Assembly (NCBI RefSeq): GCF_051014685.1
Contig: NC_135056.1
Span: 7,998,001 to 8,062,000 of the forward strand
Reading direction: 5' to 3'
Length of the DNA stretch: 64,000 nucleotides
Source: Ptiloglossa arizonensis
Taxonomy: Eukaryota > Arthropoda > Insecta > Hymenoptera > Colletidae
The position numbers and the translations under genes are program-made. The notes beneath the pieces were generated by a model. It saw nothing but the letters and a program-made list of their open reading frames with translations, was not told the DNA's origin and made no database searches. Every line of letters begins with the position of its first letter. Position 1 is the stretch's first letter. Below are positions 13,301 to 23,271 of this stretch, piece after piece.

Positions 13301-16300
13301 TTGGAATTGTCTCTTGAAATAAGTTTTAATATTTAACCATTAGGATATTTCTCCGTTGAACTCGATTATTTTAATTTAATCGGATTCGACGATTTAAGTT
13401 TAATCGGATTTAACGATTATACGAAGTCATCGTTGATCAGTGGTATTTATCAGTTTTGGGATAATGATGGTGAGTTGAATCATTGGAAAATTGAGAATTG
13501 AGGACGATAATGGCGATGAAAACAAGCACAGTGTAATACCAAAACTATCGACGTTGACCTACACCTGTTTGTATAGCCTTAATATCTTTGAAGTTAAACA
13601 AGGAAAGGGTAAATTAATTTAAAAGTATCATTAATTGTCTATTTCGATAATTGTCTACGAATATTGTAGGCAAAGACACCGTTAATAATTGAATAATTTT
13701 AAAAAATTCTAATCTAGAAAATAATTTATAATATCGTTTAATTCTTCTCTGTATTAATTCTGAATTGTCTCTATTGATATAGTATGTTATACTTTCTAGA
13801 AAAAGACTTTTAGAAAAAATTCTAATCGAGAAATTAATCTATTATATCGTTTCATTCTTCTCTGTATTAATTCTACATTATCTCTATGGGTATATTATAT
13901 TTTCTAGAAGAGGATTTTTAGAAAAAATTCTACTCGAGAAATTAATTTATAATACCCTTTCATTCTTCTCTGTATTAATTCTGCATTGTCTCTATGGGTG
14001 CATTATATTTTCTAGAAGAGGACTTTTAGAAAAAATTCTACTCGAGAAATTAATTTATAATATCGTTCTATTCTTCTCTGTATTAATTCTACATTATCTC
14101 TATGGGTGCATTATATTTTCTAGAAGAGGACTTTTAGAAAAAATTCTACTCGAGAAATTAATTTATAATATCGTTCTATTCTTCTCTGTATTAATTCTAC
14201 ATTATCTCTATGGGTGCATTATATTTTCTAGAAGAGGACTTTTAGAAAAAATTCTACTCGAGAAATTAATTTATAATATCGTTCTATTCTTCTCTGTATT
14301 AATTCTGCATTGTCTCTATCGGTGTATTATATTTTCTGAAAGGGGACTTTCAGAAAACTTACCACTAATCTCGAACGCAGAGATGTTCTTTTCTTCTCAG
14401 GGGATGGTCTTCTAAAGTTTCGAAACTACCAACTTCGATACTTCGAAATTATTCGCTTGCGTAACTTTCTGTCCCCGAAGAGGGACCATCGGAACGATCG
14501 AATCGTTGAATTAATAAAGAACGTGGTTTCAACATCGTTACGAAAAGGTAGGAAGCACACAGAAGATACAAGAAATTATTATTTTATTCTCGTTGGGGTC
14601 TCTCCGTACGTTTGCAATTCTGCACAACACGCTGTGCAATATATGTTTTTTCCACCACGAGCTTGTTTACAAACTGCAAAATATTTTGCTTTGGGATCGG
14701 TTCTGTGACATTTCAAGGAAGTCACATCTGTTTACGCAGGTACACCGTGTGTTGTGGGTAGACTGTTCCCGATTAGAAGACAGAACGGATATGTATATGT
14801 GCATTCGCATAATACGATAACGTGTAATATAAGATAATTGTTACGTAGGCACGTGACATTCAGCACCGATCGCGACCGCATTGTTGATTCAACTGTACAG
14901 TCACATTCATTGCACACGCCTTGCGTTGCATAATCGGCAGGTTTCTAAGCGATATCCTATGTATTGATCTCCCGTACGGTATAGAAATAAATTAAACTCG
15001 AAGTAGCACGGAATGCAAAAAAAAGGGAAAAAAAAAAAAGAATAATAATACATCGCACGCGAGAGTTTCATTAAATTTCTATCGTAAGTGTTAATACACG
15101 GAGATTATCACGGAACATTGCAATTTCGTTCAATTAATTAGTAATATTGAACGTTCGCAGCACGAGATTAATTAATAAATCAAATTCCGAGGGGTGGGAT
15201 ATTTATTCCCGTACATTGCGAGATCGATGACCTTTTTCGTATAATAAATTTGCATGCGTTAGTGGAGTAATCTTTCGTGATAAATATTTACAGTGCTTCC
15301 GAAAGTGGTATTGAAATTAGAATTCATCACGGTGGTATGCAACGTGAGATATTTGACGATCGAAACGAATAAGAAATCGAATTTTGAAATCCGAAAGAAT
15401 ATTTCTTGGATCTACGATTAGGATCTGTAACATTAAATTACAGAACGAATCAAAAGTAATTGCAAGATCGTTCGAGCGATATCACGCGTGAAAATTAGTA
15501 AAACGACAAGTCGTGAGAAATCAAAATTATTACGTTCACCCCTACGGTGTATAGGCGGTTTAAACAAAATAAAACTGTACAATGACATACGCACTTGTAT
15601 AATGAAAAATATTTGACAACAGGTGATCTCTGAACTAAATTTGCCTTGCGTAAGCAAGAAATGAAGATATTATTAATCGAAGGAAATATGCTTTCAAATT
15701 GACTTTTGTTGTAACCACAAGTATATGAAAAATCGAGGAATCCAAGTCGTGAACCCTCGAACGAACTGATTCCTCGTAATTGTGTTTCATAAAAGAGAAA
15801 TTGAATAACGAAACGCGATCGGATAAAAATCTAGCGCTTATATTAGGTTTGGAATTCGTTACGGTTCTTATACGCGGATAAATTGTTTAACAGCAACCCG
15901 CGAGGCAAGAAATCGAACAACGTGTCGGTGTCTCTTGTGTCTCCGGAGGACCTGTCTTCTGCAGGGTGAGCCTCGACCGAGGCGGATATGTACCCGGAGA
16001 GACTATTGGTATTTCAGCGACCGTCAGCAATCGGAGCAAGGTACGTATCGCGTTTCGATTCCATGGTTAACCAAAAGAATTTCTAACGTGGAAATAGGGT
16101 CAGCATAATACGATACTGTCGCGTATCTTTCAAAACGTGAGCGCGTTCCTTCGGCTCGAACCGAGCGTGGAACAAGTTGTCGTCGATAGAAATATTCTTC
16201 TAATTCCAAGACGACCTTCCGAGCGTAATTATTACAAACTTTCGAATACCTTTACGTACCGATCAATCGAGCGTAGAGTGTCCACGTGTGTACGTACACG

Positions 16301-19300
16301 TTCGTTATTTCTTGCTAATTGTTTCGAGTTGGAAATCGACCATTTTTTTTATCAAGAGTACTGCGATACTTGAGGAACGACTTCTAATGCGATTCGAGCG
16401 AACTTTAACTTTTGCTCAATTTGGAGAGAAGTAATTTCAAAATTAACAGAATCGTTTTTCTTGTTCTTTCGATTGGTATCGTTTTTACAATCGTACGAGG
16501 GTGTGATCAGTTTCGTTTGATAGGAAGGAAGAGAAGTTGGTGTTGGAAATTCGTTTTAACGAATTTCTATCGATGTTTCGGACGTAAGAAAGATTCGATT
16601 GGATGAAAATTAGAAAGGCATTTCTCGAGAATACGAGACTATTGAATAGCCTCCGACGATATTGAGACAAGTCGATAATAATCGTTTAGTAATTGTTCTA
16701 ATTGCAGAGAAAAGAATGGAAAGTTTCTCGTTAGATGAGTCAATAAGATGATGTTGTTCAGTCCTATTAAGTAAAATAAAATATCTGGATAATAGAAATT
16801 AGCGAAAGATTCAATGCTTCGATAAAAACTTTCTTTTAAGATATCTACGAAACGCAATATTAGTAATATAAATACAAAAATATTAGGAAATAGGAAAAGA
16901 AGATTTTCTTTGATGAAAAAAATACAAAAAACGAGAACGACAAATGGCGTTGATACGTGAACTGGTAAGAAATTATGCCATTTCCTGCTCTTCTCAAAAA
17001 TCAGAAGAACAATCCCCATATTAATCGTTCTTCGTTTTAATTGCCCATTGGCCGATCGTCAACTCTTATTAGCACTCGGTTATCAATCTTATTGTTCGCT
17101 TCGAACAACAATTTAGAAAATCATCGACACTTTTCGTTTCCTTGTACCTATCTACCCACATCTTACCAAACTTTGATAACTCGTGCAAGTACAATATTTC
17201 ATAGTACTTGCAAAAACTTTGATCAATGCCTCGTTTGATAGGAAGGAAGAGAAGTTGGTGTTGGGAATTTGTTTGAACGAATTTCTATCGACGTTTCGGA
17301 CGTAAGAAATATTGGTCATATTTGGTCCTTTCTTGGGCTACATAAGAAAATTGAAAATGCAACGCTGATCTCGGATCAGTTCTCGTCAACGATAGAAACG
17401 AATATCAAAGAGAACATTTCTCGTTTCCATGTACCTATCTACCCACATCTTACCAAACTTTGATAACTCGTGCAAGTACAATATTTCGCAGCACTTGCAA
17501 AAACTCATATTTGGTCCTTTCTTGGACTACACAGGAGAATTGAAAATGCAACGCTGATCTCGGATCAGTTCTCGTCAACGATAGAAACGAATATCAAAGA
17601 GAACATTTCTCGTTTCCATGTACCTATCTACCCACATCTTACCAAACTTTGATAACTCGTGCAAGTACAATATTTCGCAGCACTTGCAAAAACTCATATT
17701 TGGTCCTTTCTTGGACTACACAGGAGAATTGAAAATGCAACGTTCATCTCGGATCAGTTCTCGTCAACGATAGAAACGAATATCAAAGAGAACATTTCTC
17801 GTTTCCATGTACCTATCTACCCACATCTTACCAAACTTTGATAACTCGTGCAAGTACAATATTTCGCAGCACTTGCAAAAACTCATATTTGGTCCTTTCT
17901 TGGACTACACAGGAGAATTGAAAATGCAACGCTGATCTCGGATCAGTTCTCGTCAACAATAGAAACGAATTTCAAAGATACTCAGCCAACACGTGTTCGA
18001 TAGTATACGTTTAGCTTATCACGGTCTCCGCTTGAGTGGACGTTAAGTTTCGAAGATGTCGCCGACACGTTCTTACGGGACAGACTGTACATCCAGGATT
18101 GAAATGATTCAACAGGTGACGATGAAATCGACTAAAGCATCCTTGACCGAAACAATTCAGTACCTGTGTCGAGGTAAAGTGCTCGCGAGCGAGACGCGAG
18201 AGTTGGCAAGTGTTTCCAGAGGGAAAATCCGTCCTGGCGAAGGCGAGGAATGGTTGAACGAGCAAATGTATGTTCCACCGTTACCGCCTACCAATCTGCG
18301 AGGGTGCCACCTCATCAACGTTCTTTATCACGTTTACGTGAGTAAAAGCGGTATTTAAGGCGTTATTGTAATAATTACGATTGCGCGTGGCTTGACTAAT
18401 GGCGGTGCACACTCTCTCCTTGCTCCAACTTCCATCGTGAAATGCTCGGGGCTGCCCGAGGGAAACACGGAGTTTCTTTTATCTCTTAATTACGCGAGTG
18501 CTATTCGTTAAGAGCGCGCATTCGGAGAAAACTGGCGGTAGCGCGAGAGCTTTCAAGCGTAATTAACGGAAACTTTCAAACGCGTTTACGAGCCAATTAA
18601 TCTTAAATCGAGCATGGCGGATCCACGCGTGTGCGTACCAATTTGGTTATTCGGTGCATTTATAACTTTTTCTCACGAACGTTTCGCGATACGAACGACC
18701 GGCACGGAGAACGCAGTTTATACATTTTTACGTTCAACAATTAACGCGATCGGAGAAGGATTTAAACCGTGAATATTTTTTTTTTTTGACTGTGTATAAT
18801 TGTACTTTTTTGTCTTGCATTGATCACGATGTAGCCTGTAAAGTATGAATTTTTTTGTAGGGAGTAAGAATTACGGGTTTACTATGCACTTTGATAGTTA
18901 ACGAGATGGTTAAACGATTTGTCATACAGAATCAATTTAGATACAATTTCTATTTTATACATATTGTAGAAACTGTCGTAGTCAACTAGGAGAATATTTG
19001 TGAAATTGTTTGTTCGTAGACGTACGTTTGTAAAAATATTTGTATTTCTTCGAACGAAGTCTTGCGACTCTTAAACTGAAACAACTCCACGTAACTGATT
19101 TATTTTTGCAATATGATTGCTCGTTGTATTGCAAAATTAAATGTATACACCTTACTTTGTTACAGTTTGTAATAAGTCCAAAGAGCTTGGATAAGGAGAT
19201 CAAGCTGCAAATACCAATTGTACTAGCTACTTATCCTCTGAGACAGGAAGGTGCTCCAGCTGGAACCGCGCCGTCGAAAAGAGGAGCACATTATCCGTCA

Positions 19301-19357
19301 ACGTTGCCAATATTTCGACCGTGGTTGGACGACAAAGCTTTCGAAATACAAGAGTGA
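4308..19357 (+). CDS. Alpha-arrestin (arrestin domain-containing protein), six exons
   Basis: Alpha-arrestins are cytoplasmic or endosomal adaptors in membrane-protein trafficking. Exons are 4308-4420, 6817-6941, 10435-10652, 15894-16040, 18116-18337 and 19166-19357. All introns are GT-AG and phases agree (2, 1, 0, 0, 0). The total is 338 residues, at the short end for the family. The arrestin N domain (about residues 5-145) shows FDNTNLLYFPGHFLSGRV, then GLHFHVIGEG, ERVYDKENYIDF, SPGIHSFPFKLGLP and GWVQYYCKAAL. The arrestin C domain (about 160-300) shows SCVSGGPVFCRVSLDRGGYV with PGE, then KSTKASLTETIQYLCRGKV and ISPKSLDKEIKLQIPIVLAT. The C-terminal tail is short and lacks the PPxY motifs that recruit NEDD4-type ligases in many relatives. 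It ends in PWLDDKAFEIQE. Exon 2 uses the acceptor TCGCAG at 6816; a second AG six bases downstream would break the frame. Confidence 0.9.
5968..6596. repeat. 28-bp minisatellite with 140-bp higher-order period, arrestin intron 1
   Basis: About 22 head-to-tail copies of a 28-bp unit (core CTCAAATTTATCACTCACAA) fill this stretch. From about 6171 on, unit variants recur in the order AAAC, AAAC, AAGC, AAAC, AAGTATT, giving a 140-bp higher-order repeat. For example, the sequence at 6301 recurs at 6441. The unit has no stop codon in one strand's frames, so a 248-codon open frame crosses it. That frame is a by-product of the repeat, not a protein gene. Confidence 0.95.
7769..8560. repeat. 116-bp tandem array, about seven copies, arrestin intron 2
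   Basis: The landmark ACCAAAATTATA recurs at 7773, 7891, 8007, 8123, 8239, 8355 and 8471, so the unit is 116 bp (118 for the first step). Inner copies share GAGTTACCTACTCAAATA. The first and last copies instead share a GAATTACCTACTTAAATA variant. Confidence 0.95.
8605..8654. mobile_element. Very short mariner-type inverted-repeat remnant
   Basis: The left end TAGGTTACTCAATAAGTT is answered by the right end AACTTATTGAACAATCTA, an imperfect inverted pair only 50 bp apart. Ends of this type recur near 11.4, 26.4-26.9 and 51.9-52.2 kb. They resemble the terminal repeats of mariner-like elements, which insert at TA. No transposase is present. Confidence 0.4.
8665..9450. other. Arrestin intron 2, no feature seen
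   Basis: Plain AT-rich intron sequence between two tandem arrays. It contains a short imperfect AATAAT microsatellite near 9100. Nothing coding is supported. Confidence 0.5.
9455..10145. repeat. Dimeric tandem array (112 bp + 160 bp), arrestin intron 2
   Basis: The landmark GATACTCAAAATCCAG occurs at 9496, 9608, 9768, 9880 and 10039. Spacing therefore alternates 112, 160, 112, 159. The longer unit carries an extra block (ATTACGAAGAACGAAGAAAT-like) of about 48 bp. The array ends about 290 bp before arrestin exon 3. Confidence 0.93.
10660..11425. other. Arrestin intron 3, first part, no feature seen
   Basis: Moderately GC-rich after exon 3, falling to AT-rich. A short TG/CTGTGTG-rich stretch lies near 11065. 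The open frames that run past the exon 3 donor on both strands show no domain and are read-through of the exon. Confidence 0.4.
11430..11557. mobile_element. Mariner-like deletion derivative (MITE)
   Basis: The left end GGGTTGTTCGGAAAGTCGTT and the right end GGAATGACTTTGGGACAATT are imperfect inverted repeats about 130 bp apart. The TTGTTC...AAAGTC pattern is typical of mariner terminal repeats. Between them is AT-rich filler and a poly-A run, with no transposase frame. A separate end of the AACTTATCGAACAACCTA type lies just upstream, near 11400. Confidence 0.45.
11565..12700. other. Arrestin intron 3, middle part, no gene seen
   Basis: AT-rich to mixed sequence. The 109-codon frame around 12088-12417 has a composition typical of random AT-rich DNA and no recognisable motif. 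I do not support a gene here. Confidence 0.45.
12723..12767. repeat. Short GC-rich direct repeat
   Basis: Two 19-bp copies of GCGCATTGGCGYCGCGCAT at 12723-12741 and 12749-12767 stand out in an otherwise AT-rich intron. Each copy is itself nearly palindromic around GGCGYC. Function is unknown; a protein-binding cluster is one possibility. Confidence 0.6.
12770..13630. other. Arrestin intron 3, no gene seen
   Basis: Mixed composition with a poly-T run near 13175. The 119-codon minus-strand frame (13232-12873) contains a poly-lysine run from that tract and no domain, so I leave it out as a gene. Confidence 0.4.
13636..13700. repeat. Dispersed copy of the 220-bp repeat found at 62.9-63.4 kb
   Basis: The run from ATTTCGATAATTGTC through GCAAAGACACCGTTAATAAT matches the start of the 220-bp array near the right edge of the window, about 49 kb away. 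The match is close over about 65 bp and then runs into the 108-bp array. Confidence 0.75.
13702..14345. repeat. 108-bp tandem array, about six copies, arrestin intron 3
   Basis: The landmark TAGAAGAGGA occurs at 13905, 14013, 14121 and 14229, an exact 108-bp step. More diverged copies lie on the left. Each unit contains TTCTTCTCTGTATTAATTCT and a palindromic TTTTAGAAAAAATT stretch. Confidence 0.95.
14350..15890. other. Arrestin intron 3, last part, no gene seen
   Basis: AT-rich sequence with short open frames on both strands, none with domain or codon character. It ends at the AATTGTTTAACAG acceptor of arrestin exon 4. Confidence 0.45.
16045..17125. other. Arrestin intron 4, first part
   Basis: No gene is supported. 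A segment at about 16514-16600 (GATAGGAAGGAAGAGAAGTT and onward through CGTTTCGGACGTAAGAAA-like sequence) recurs at about 17231-17310, so roughly 80 bp is duplicated within the intron at a spacing near 718 bp. Confidence 0.5.
17130..17985. repeat. 189-bp tandem array, about four and a half copies, arrestin intron 4
   Basis: The unit beginning CATATTTGGTCCTTTCTTGG recurs about every 189 bp (near 17317, 17506, 17695, 17884), with a partial copy before it. As 189 is divisible by three, each unit shows the same 60-codon open frame ending in a stop. The repeated peptide (IWSFLGLHRRIENATLISD) is thus a consequence of the array. Copies are nearly identical, so the amplification is recent. The array ends about 130 bp before arrestin exon 5. 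Confidence 0.95.
18340..19160. other. Arrestin intron 5
   Basis: The first 400 bases are noticeably GC-richer than the other introns and rich in CpG; the rest is AT-rich. No exon-like frame with splice sites in phase is seen. It ends at the ACTTTGTTACAG acceptor of exon 6. Confidence 0.45.
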
Positions 19358-19485
19358 ACGTTTAATTAACTTTCACCGACGTCCTCGATATGCGGGTATA
19401 AATTTCTCGATGGAAATCGTTTCGAAGTTACGCGCAACAATTTGTGCGAAAAATGAAAAAAGAAAAGAAAAAAAGAAAAAGAGAA

Positions 19486-19850
19486 AAAAAAAGAAACTCC
19501 GAGCCTTTGAAAGTATTAATACGCTTATAACAATGCTTGTTCGAAAATTAAATCCAACTAAACGAACCGACGTGTTTCCATTTCTCAAAACGAAATTCGA
19601 ACTAAACGAACCGACGTATTTATATCTTTCTTATACGAAACAAAAAAAGAAAAAAAAAAAAGAAACAGAAGAAGAGGAAACTCCGAGCCTTTGAAAGTAT
19701 TAATACGCTTATAACAATGCTTGTTCGAAAATTAAATTCAACTAAACGTGTTTCCATTTCTCAAAACGAAATTCGAACTAAAGGAACCGACGTATTCATA
19801 TCTTTCTTGAACGAAACAAAAAAAGAAGAAAAAAAAGTAACCAAGAAAAA
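19486..19850. repeat. 184-bp tandem duplication in the arrestin 3' region
   Basis: CTCCGAGCCTTTGAAAGTAT occurs near 19498 and again 184 bp on. Each copy ends in an A/G-rich AAGAAAAAAAAAAGAAA-type stretch. Both lie downstream of the arrestin stop codon and would be in its 3' untranslated region. Confidence 0.85.
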
Positions 19851-20256
19851 AGTACTCACAAACGACGATCAAAGACATTATTTCCTTAAATACATTCTAT
19901 TCTTTAAATGGTTCTTCTATGCAGTTTTTACTGCGATTTGAAGAGGACGCTTTTTCTCACGAAACACAAGAAATATAAAAATTTTCCTTTAGAAAAGAAG
20001 CTTGCATTTAGTGGTTAAAGATCAAGTATTTTATCCCAAACTCGTTGATACTTTGTAAATGTTATATTATGAACTAAATAATATGGTAATCCCGTTTCTT
20101 AGCGTAAAAAGTAATGCACGTGGAAGAAATTCGGTATCTATCGAGATACAGTTCGAACTCGTTGACGAATTTCTTCTAGCGTATATTTAATAGCTGAAAT
20201 TAATGCTGTTACTAAGAAATTAGTTTTACAACGTAACAAATGTATAAAGATACTTT

Positions 20257-20262
20257 TTTATT
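20257..20262 (-). terminator. Candidate poly(A) signal of the DUF167 gene
   Basis: AATAAA on the minus strand, 166 bp after the DUF167 stop codon. The call is by motif and position only. Confidence 0.45.
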
Positions 20263-20384
20263 GTATAAATTAATTGAACATATTATGTTATCACAATTGC
20301 CATATTTATGTACAGTAAATATGACTCAAGTGGAAGAGAGTAAAACATTTTATATATATATACATAAAAGATAGCTATTATGAC

Positions 20385-20390
20385 AATAAA
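20385..20390 (+). terminator. Candidate poly(A) signal of the alpha-arrestin gene
   Basis: AATAAA on the plus strand about 1 kb after the arrestin stop, the first canonical hexamer I find. It lies beyond the opposing signal at 20257, so the two convergent transcripts would overlap by at least 120 bp. An earlier ATTAAA near 19548 is an alternative. Confidence 0.4.
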
Positions 20391-20427
20391 AGATTAAAGT
20401 GCGTTAATGAATTGAACGCTGTTATTT

Positions 20428-21371
20428 TTAAGTTCCCATTTCTCCTTTCAATTTTTCCAAAACCTTCTCTACCGTGGTGCCAGATACTAGAACAACTTTT
20501 TGTCGGCTTTTGGAACCCTATAAAAGATGATTTCGTAATGAAAGTAATTTAAACGAAACATTAGATTCAGTTGTAAAATAGTGATATTAAACTAACTCTA
20601 TCTAACGATACGTCGGATTTTCTTGTCCCTAATACGGAAGCTAAATATTTTACGAGTTCCGTGTTTGCTTCACCCTCGACCGGAGGTGCGGATATTGCTA
20701 CGCCCACTGCATCGTCAGATATATCTATAAAGAAATTTATTTTTACGTACAGGAAATCAAATTTTTCATTTTCTAAGTTCATTCGAGAAATTCTGACGTA
20801 AAATTACCCGTTATGTTATTATGTTTTGCTCCAGGTTTTGCTTGTACTTTTATAGTAACATTACCGTTTTTATCTAGACCTACGGGTCCCTTAGTTTCCT
20901 GCTAAAATTCATCCACTTGTAAAGAAAATATTGAAACGTAACGTACGATATAAATTTAAGTATTATACGTTTCTCGTGGTTTTATGAGAAATAAATATTC
21001 GATAATGGTGATAAATGCTTTATACGAAATACCATTAATGTGTCTATTACGTTTCTATTCGTGATTATGCAAAAACGAAGTACATCTGATTTGAAAAAGA
21101 ATCGACCGTTAGAAAAAGCATCTAGTGAGTTATAAATATAATGTTGCCATTCGTGTATTCGCAAGCGACATCTAGCAGCATTAAGTATAAGTGGAAGGTG
21201 TATCACAGAAAATGTCATATTATTTTCTTAATAGGTGATCAAATTTCGATCACGCTTAAAATTTTGATCTTCGCAATCGGAATCGGTAAGCTACGTTTTA
21301 AACTATTTACTAACCTCCTTTACCGCCGTTTTTTGAGCTTTTCCAGCTTTTTTCGATCCCTGTTTTGACAT
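20428..21371 (-). CDS. DUF167 / UPF0235 family protein (C15orf40 homolog), four exons
   Basis: Exons are 21371-21315, 20901-20808, 20724-20597 and 20517-20428. Phases 0, 1, 0 agree and give 122 residues, close to the family's usual 120-130. The N-terminus is a short basic leader ([19 protein letters not shown]). The DUF167 fold follows, with [17 protein letters not shown], then [38 protein letters not shown] and [13 protein letters not shown]. The APPxEGxAN and GxKSRxK stretches are the family signature. The C-terminus is [13 protein letters not shown]. The molecular role of the family is not established. The acceptor of exon 2 reads TTTTAGCAG, a NAGNAG site, so isoforms with or without one glutamine are likely. 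The gene is convergent with arrestin and head to head with CCDC124. Confidence 0.92.
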
Positions 21372-21739
21372 TTTGCGAGTATTCGTTAAATGTTGCAAAA
21401 TTTGTTTACGTAGACATGTACTTCCACAGTACCACGTCATTGATTATTTATACATCACTTGCACTATACTTACGATTCAGTGCCTTTAATGGAAAAGTAT
21501 TCCGATAATTATTTAACCTCAACTATTCGAGCTGACTGGTACATCTGCGCACGTGTAGCAGTACTGCCAACAAATGCCTAGTGAAATATTTACTCCCGCG
21601 TAATATTGAATCGATCGATTAATGTATTGCAGACACGATTGTAATTTGTTTGAGTGGTTATAAGTAAACAGACTATAAGAAAACTTATTGCAAACAAATT
21701 TGTAATTTATATATTAGCTATGATAAAATCTAGATCAAT
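21372..21739. promoter_or_regulatory. Shared upstream region of the DUF167 gene and CCDC124 (bidirectional promoter)
   Basis: Only 368 bp separate the two start codons, which point away from each other. No TATA box in a convincing position is seen for either gene, as expected for housekeeping promoters. Both 5' leaders and the core promoter must fit here unless one gene has an upstream noncoding exon. Confidence 0.6.
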
Positions 21740-22572
21740 ATGCCGAAGAAATTCGTTGGTGAAAATAGTAAAGCCGTCGCTGCCAGAGCGAGAAAGGCAG
21801 CGGCAAAGGAAGCTGAAAATACAAAGAAAGCTATGGAAGCTGAAGAAAAGGCCTGGCACGATGACGATAAACAAGTGCTGAAGAAGAAGCAAAAACAGGT
21901 ACGAATTAATATTTAAATAACGTTTATAAACTTCCAATCGATCTGTTTAACTGTTTCATTGGGTTTTATCAATTTCTATACATTTTACAGGAGGAACAAG
22001 AAAAGAAACGCCAACAGCAATTAGAAAAGAAAGCAGAAGTGAAAGCTTTGCTTGAGAAGGAAATGGCAACTATAAAAGTGGGTGGTAAACAGTCTGTGGC
22101 AAAAATTACAAGGGCTGAAATTGTGATTGCAACTGAAAAGCGTAATCAGGTTGCAATGAATAGAAAAGAGGAAGAAAAACCGATAGAGGAGAATTTAAAT
22201 AGATTAACAATCGAAGGTGAAACAGCACATGGTATAGATGAAGCCTTATCTCTTTTAAGGTAGGTAGTATTAATATAGTAATTTTGAGAATGTAATGGAT
22301 TATTCTTACACAAAGAAAGGTAAAAGATAATAAATAAATTTGTTGGATTCCTATGATGATATTTTCATTTTAGTTCAAAGGATCCTGAAATCGATCGTCA
22401 TCCAGAGAAACGTGTAAAAGCTGCATATGCCAGTTTCGAGGAAAAAATGATGCCCATCATTAAAGAACAAAATCCCACGCTAAGGTTAAGTCAATTAAAA
22501 CAAATACTGAAGAAGGAATGGATGAAGTCTCCGGAAAATCCACTCAATCAAAAATTACTCATGAATCGTTGA
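21740..22572 (+). CDS. CCDC124: CCDC124 homolog, three exons
   Basis: CCDC124 (Lso2-related) binds ribosomes, including idle 80S ribosomes, and is also reported at the centrosome and midbody in vertebrates. Exons are 21740-21898, 21991-22259 and 22374-22572, with phases 0 and 2. Introns are only 92 and 114 bp. The product is 208 residues against about 220 in vertebrates. The start is fixed by the conserved MPKKFVGENSKAVAARARKA. A long charged coiled coil follows (KKKQKQEEQEKKRQQQLEKK). The conserved C-terminal domain has HPEKRVKAAYASFEEKMMPI, LRLSQLKQILKKEWMKSPEN and PLNQ, ending in MNR. Everything expected of the family is present. Confidence 0.95.
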
Positions 22573-23270
22573 TATTAAAAATCTGAACAAAACACGCATA
22601 ACGACTGATTAAATGGCTGACAGGATTACATAAAATAAGACTTATAAATATAATTATGAAGGATTCAAGTATCTGTACACAATTTTATTGTAAACGAATA
22701 AGTTATACTCCGCTAAAATACATAAAATAACATTGTATAAATCATCTTTGGTATAACTTATACGCTACTACATAGTTACTACATAGCCTCTACATTGTAT
22801 TTTACATCTTAATTTACAAACAAACCTTTGTTCAGGCTGGGTAAATTTGAACAAACATCTTAACAATCGTGTACATGTTTTGGCACAGTTATCATGCAGA
22901 CTTATACAATTTCTTTACAAATGTGAACGACTTATAATTACTTTTCCGTTACACGGTATTGGATAAAAAGTTCGTAAAAAAAATAATTATAAAAAATTGG
23001 TTATGTCATTACAGTTGTATAAAATAGTGTCTATACAAACGAATTTTCACCAGTAGAATCTAGATTATGTACAATAGATTCTAATTTTTGTGTGGATGCA
23101 TTAAATTCGCCGCGGCAAATTAAGCACAAGGCACCATATTTTTTCTCTAACATGTACAATGAGTCAAATACCCGTAAAAAGAACTCGATTCAAATATAAT
23201 CTTATTATAGTAGCGACACATGTACCACAAAGTATCCATTAAGTGAACATACGTATCTAGCTATTTCACC
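22573..23270. other. 3' regions of CCDC124 and the ABHD8-like gene
   Basis: AT-rich space between two convergent stop codons. A minus-strand AATAAA lies at 22689-22684, a candidate poly(A) signal for the ABHD8-like gene and about 580 bp past its stop. For CCDC124 only the variant ATTAAA (near 22575 and 22608) is seen. No gene of its own is present. Confidence 0.5.
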
Positions 23271-23271
23271 G

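Noticed and set aside
17269..17841. Three near-identical 60-63 codon frames that could be a small gene family
   Set aside because: They are successive units of a 189-bp tandem array whose length is divisible by three; no signal peptide or domain.
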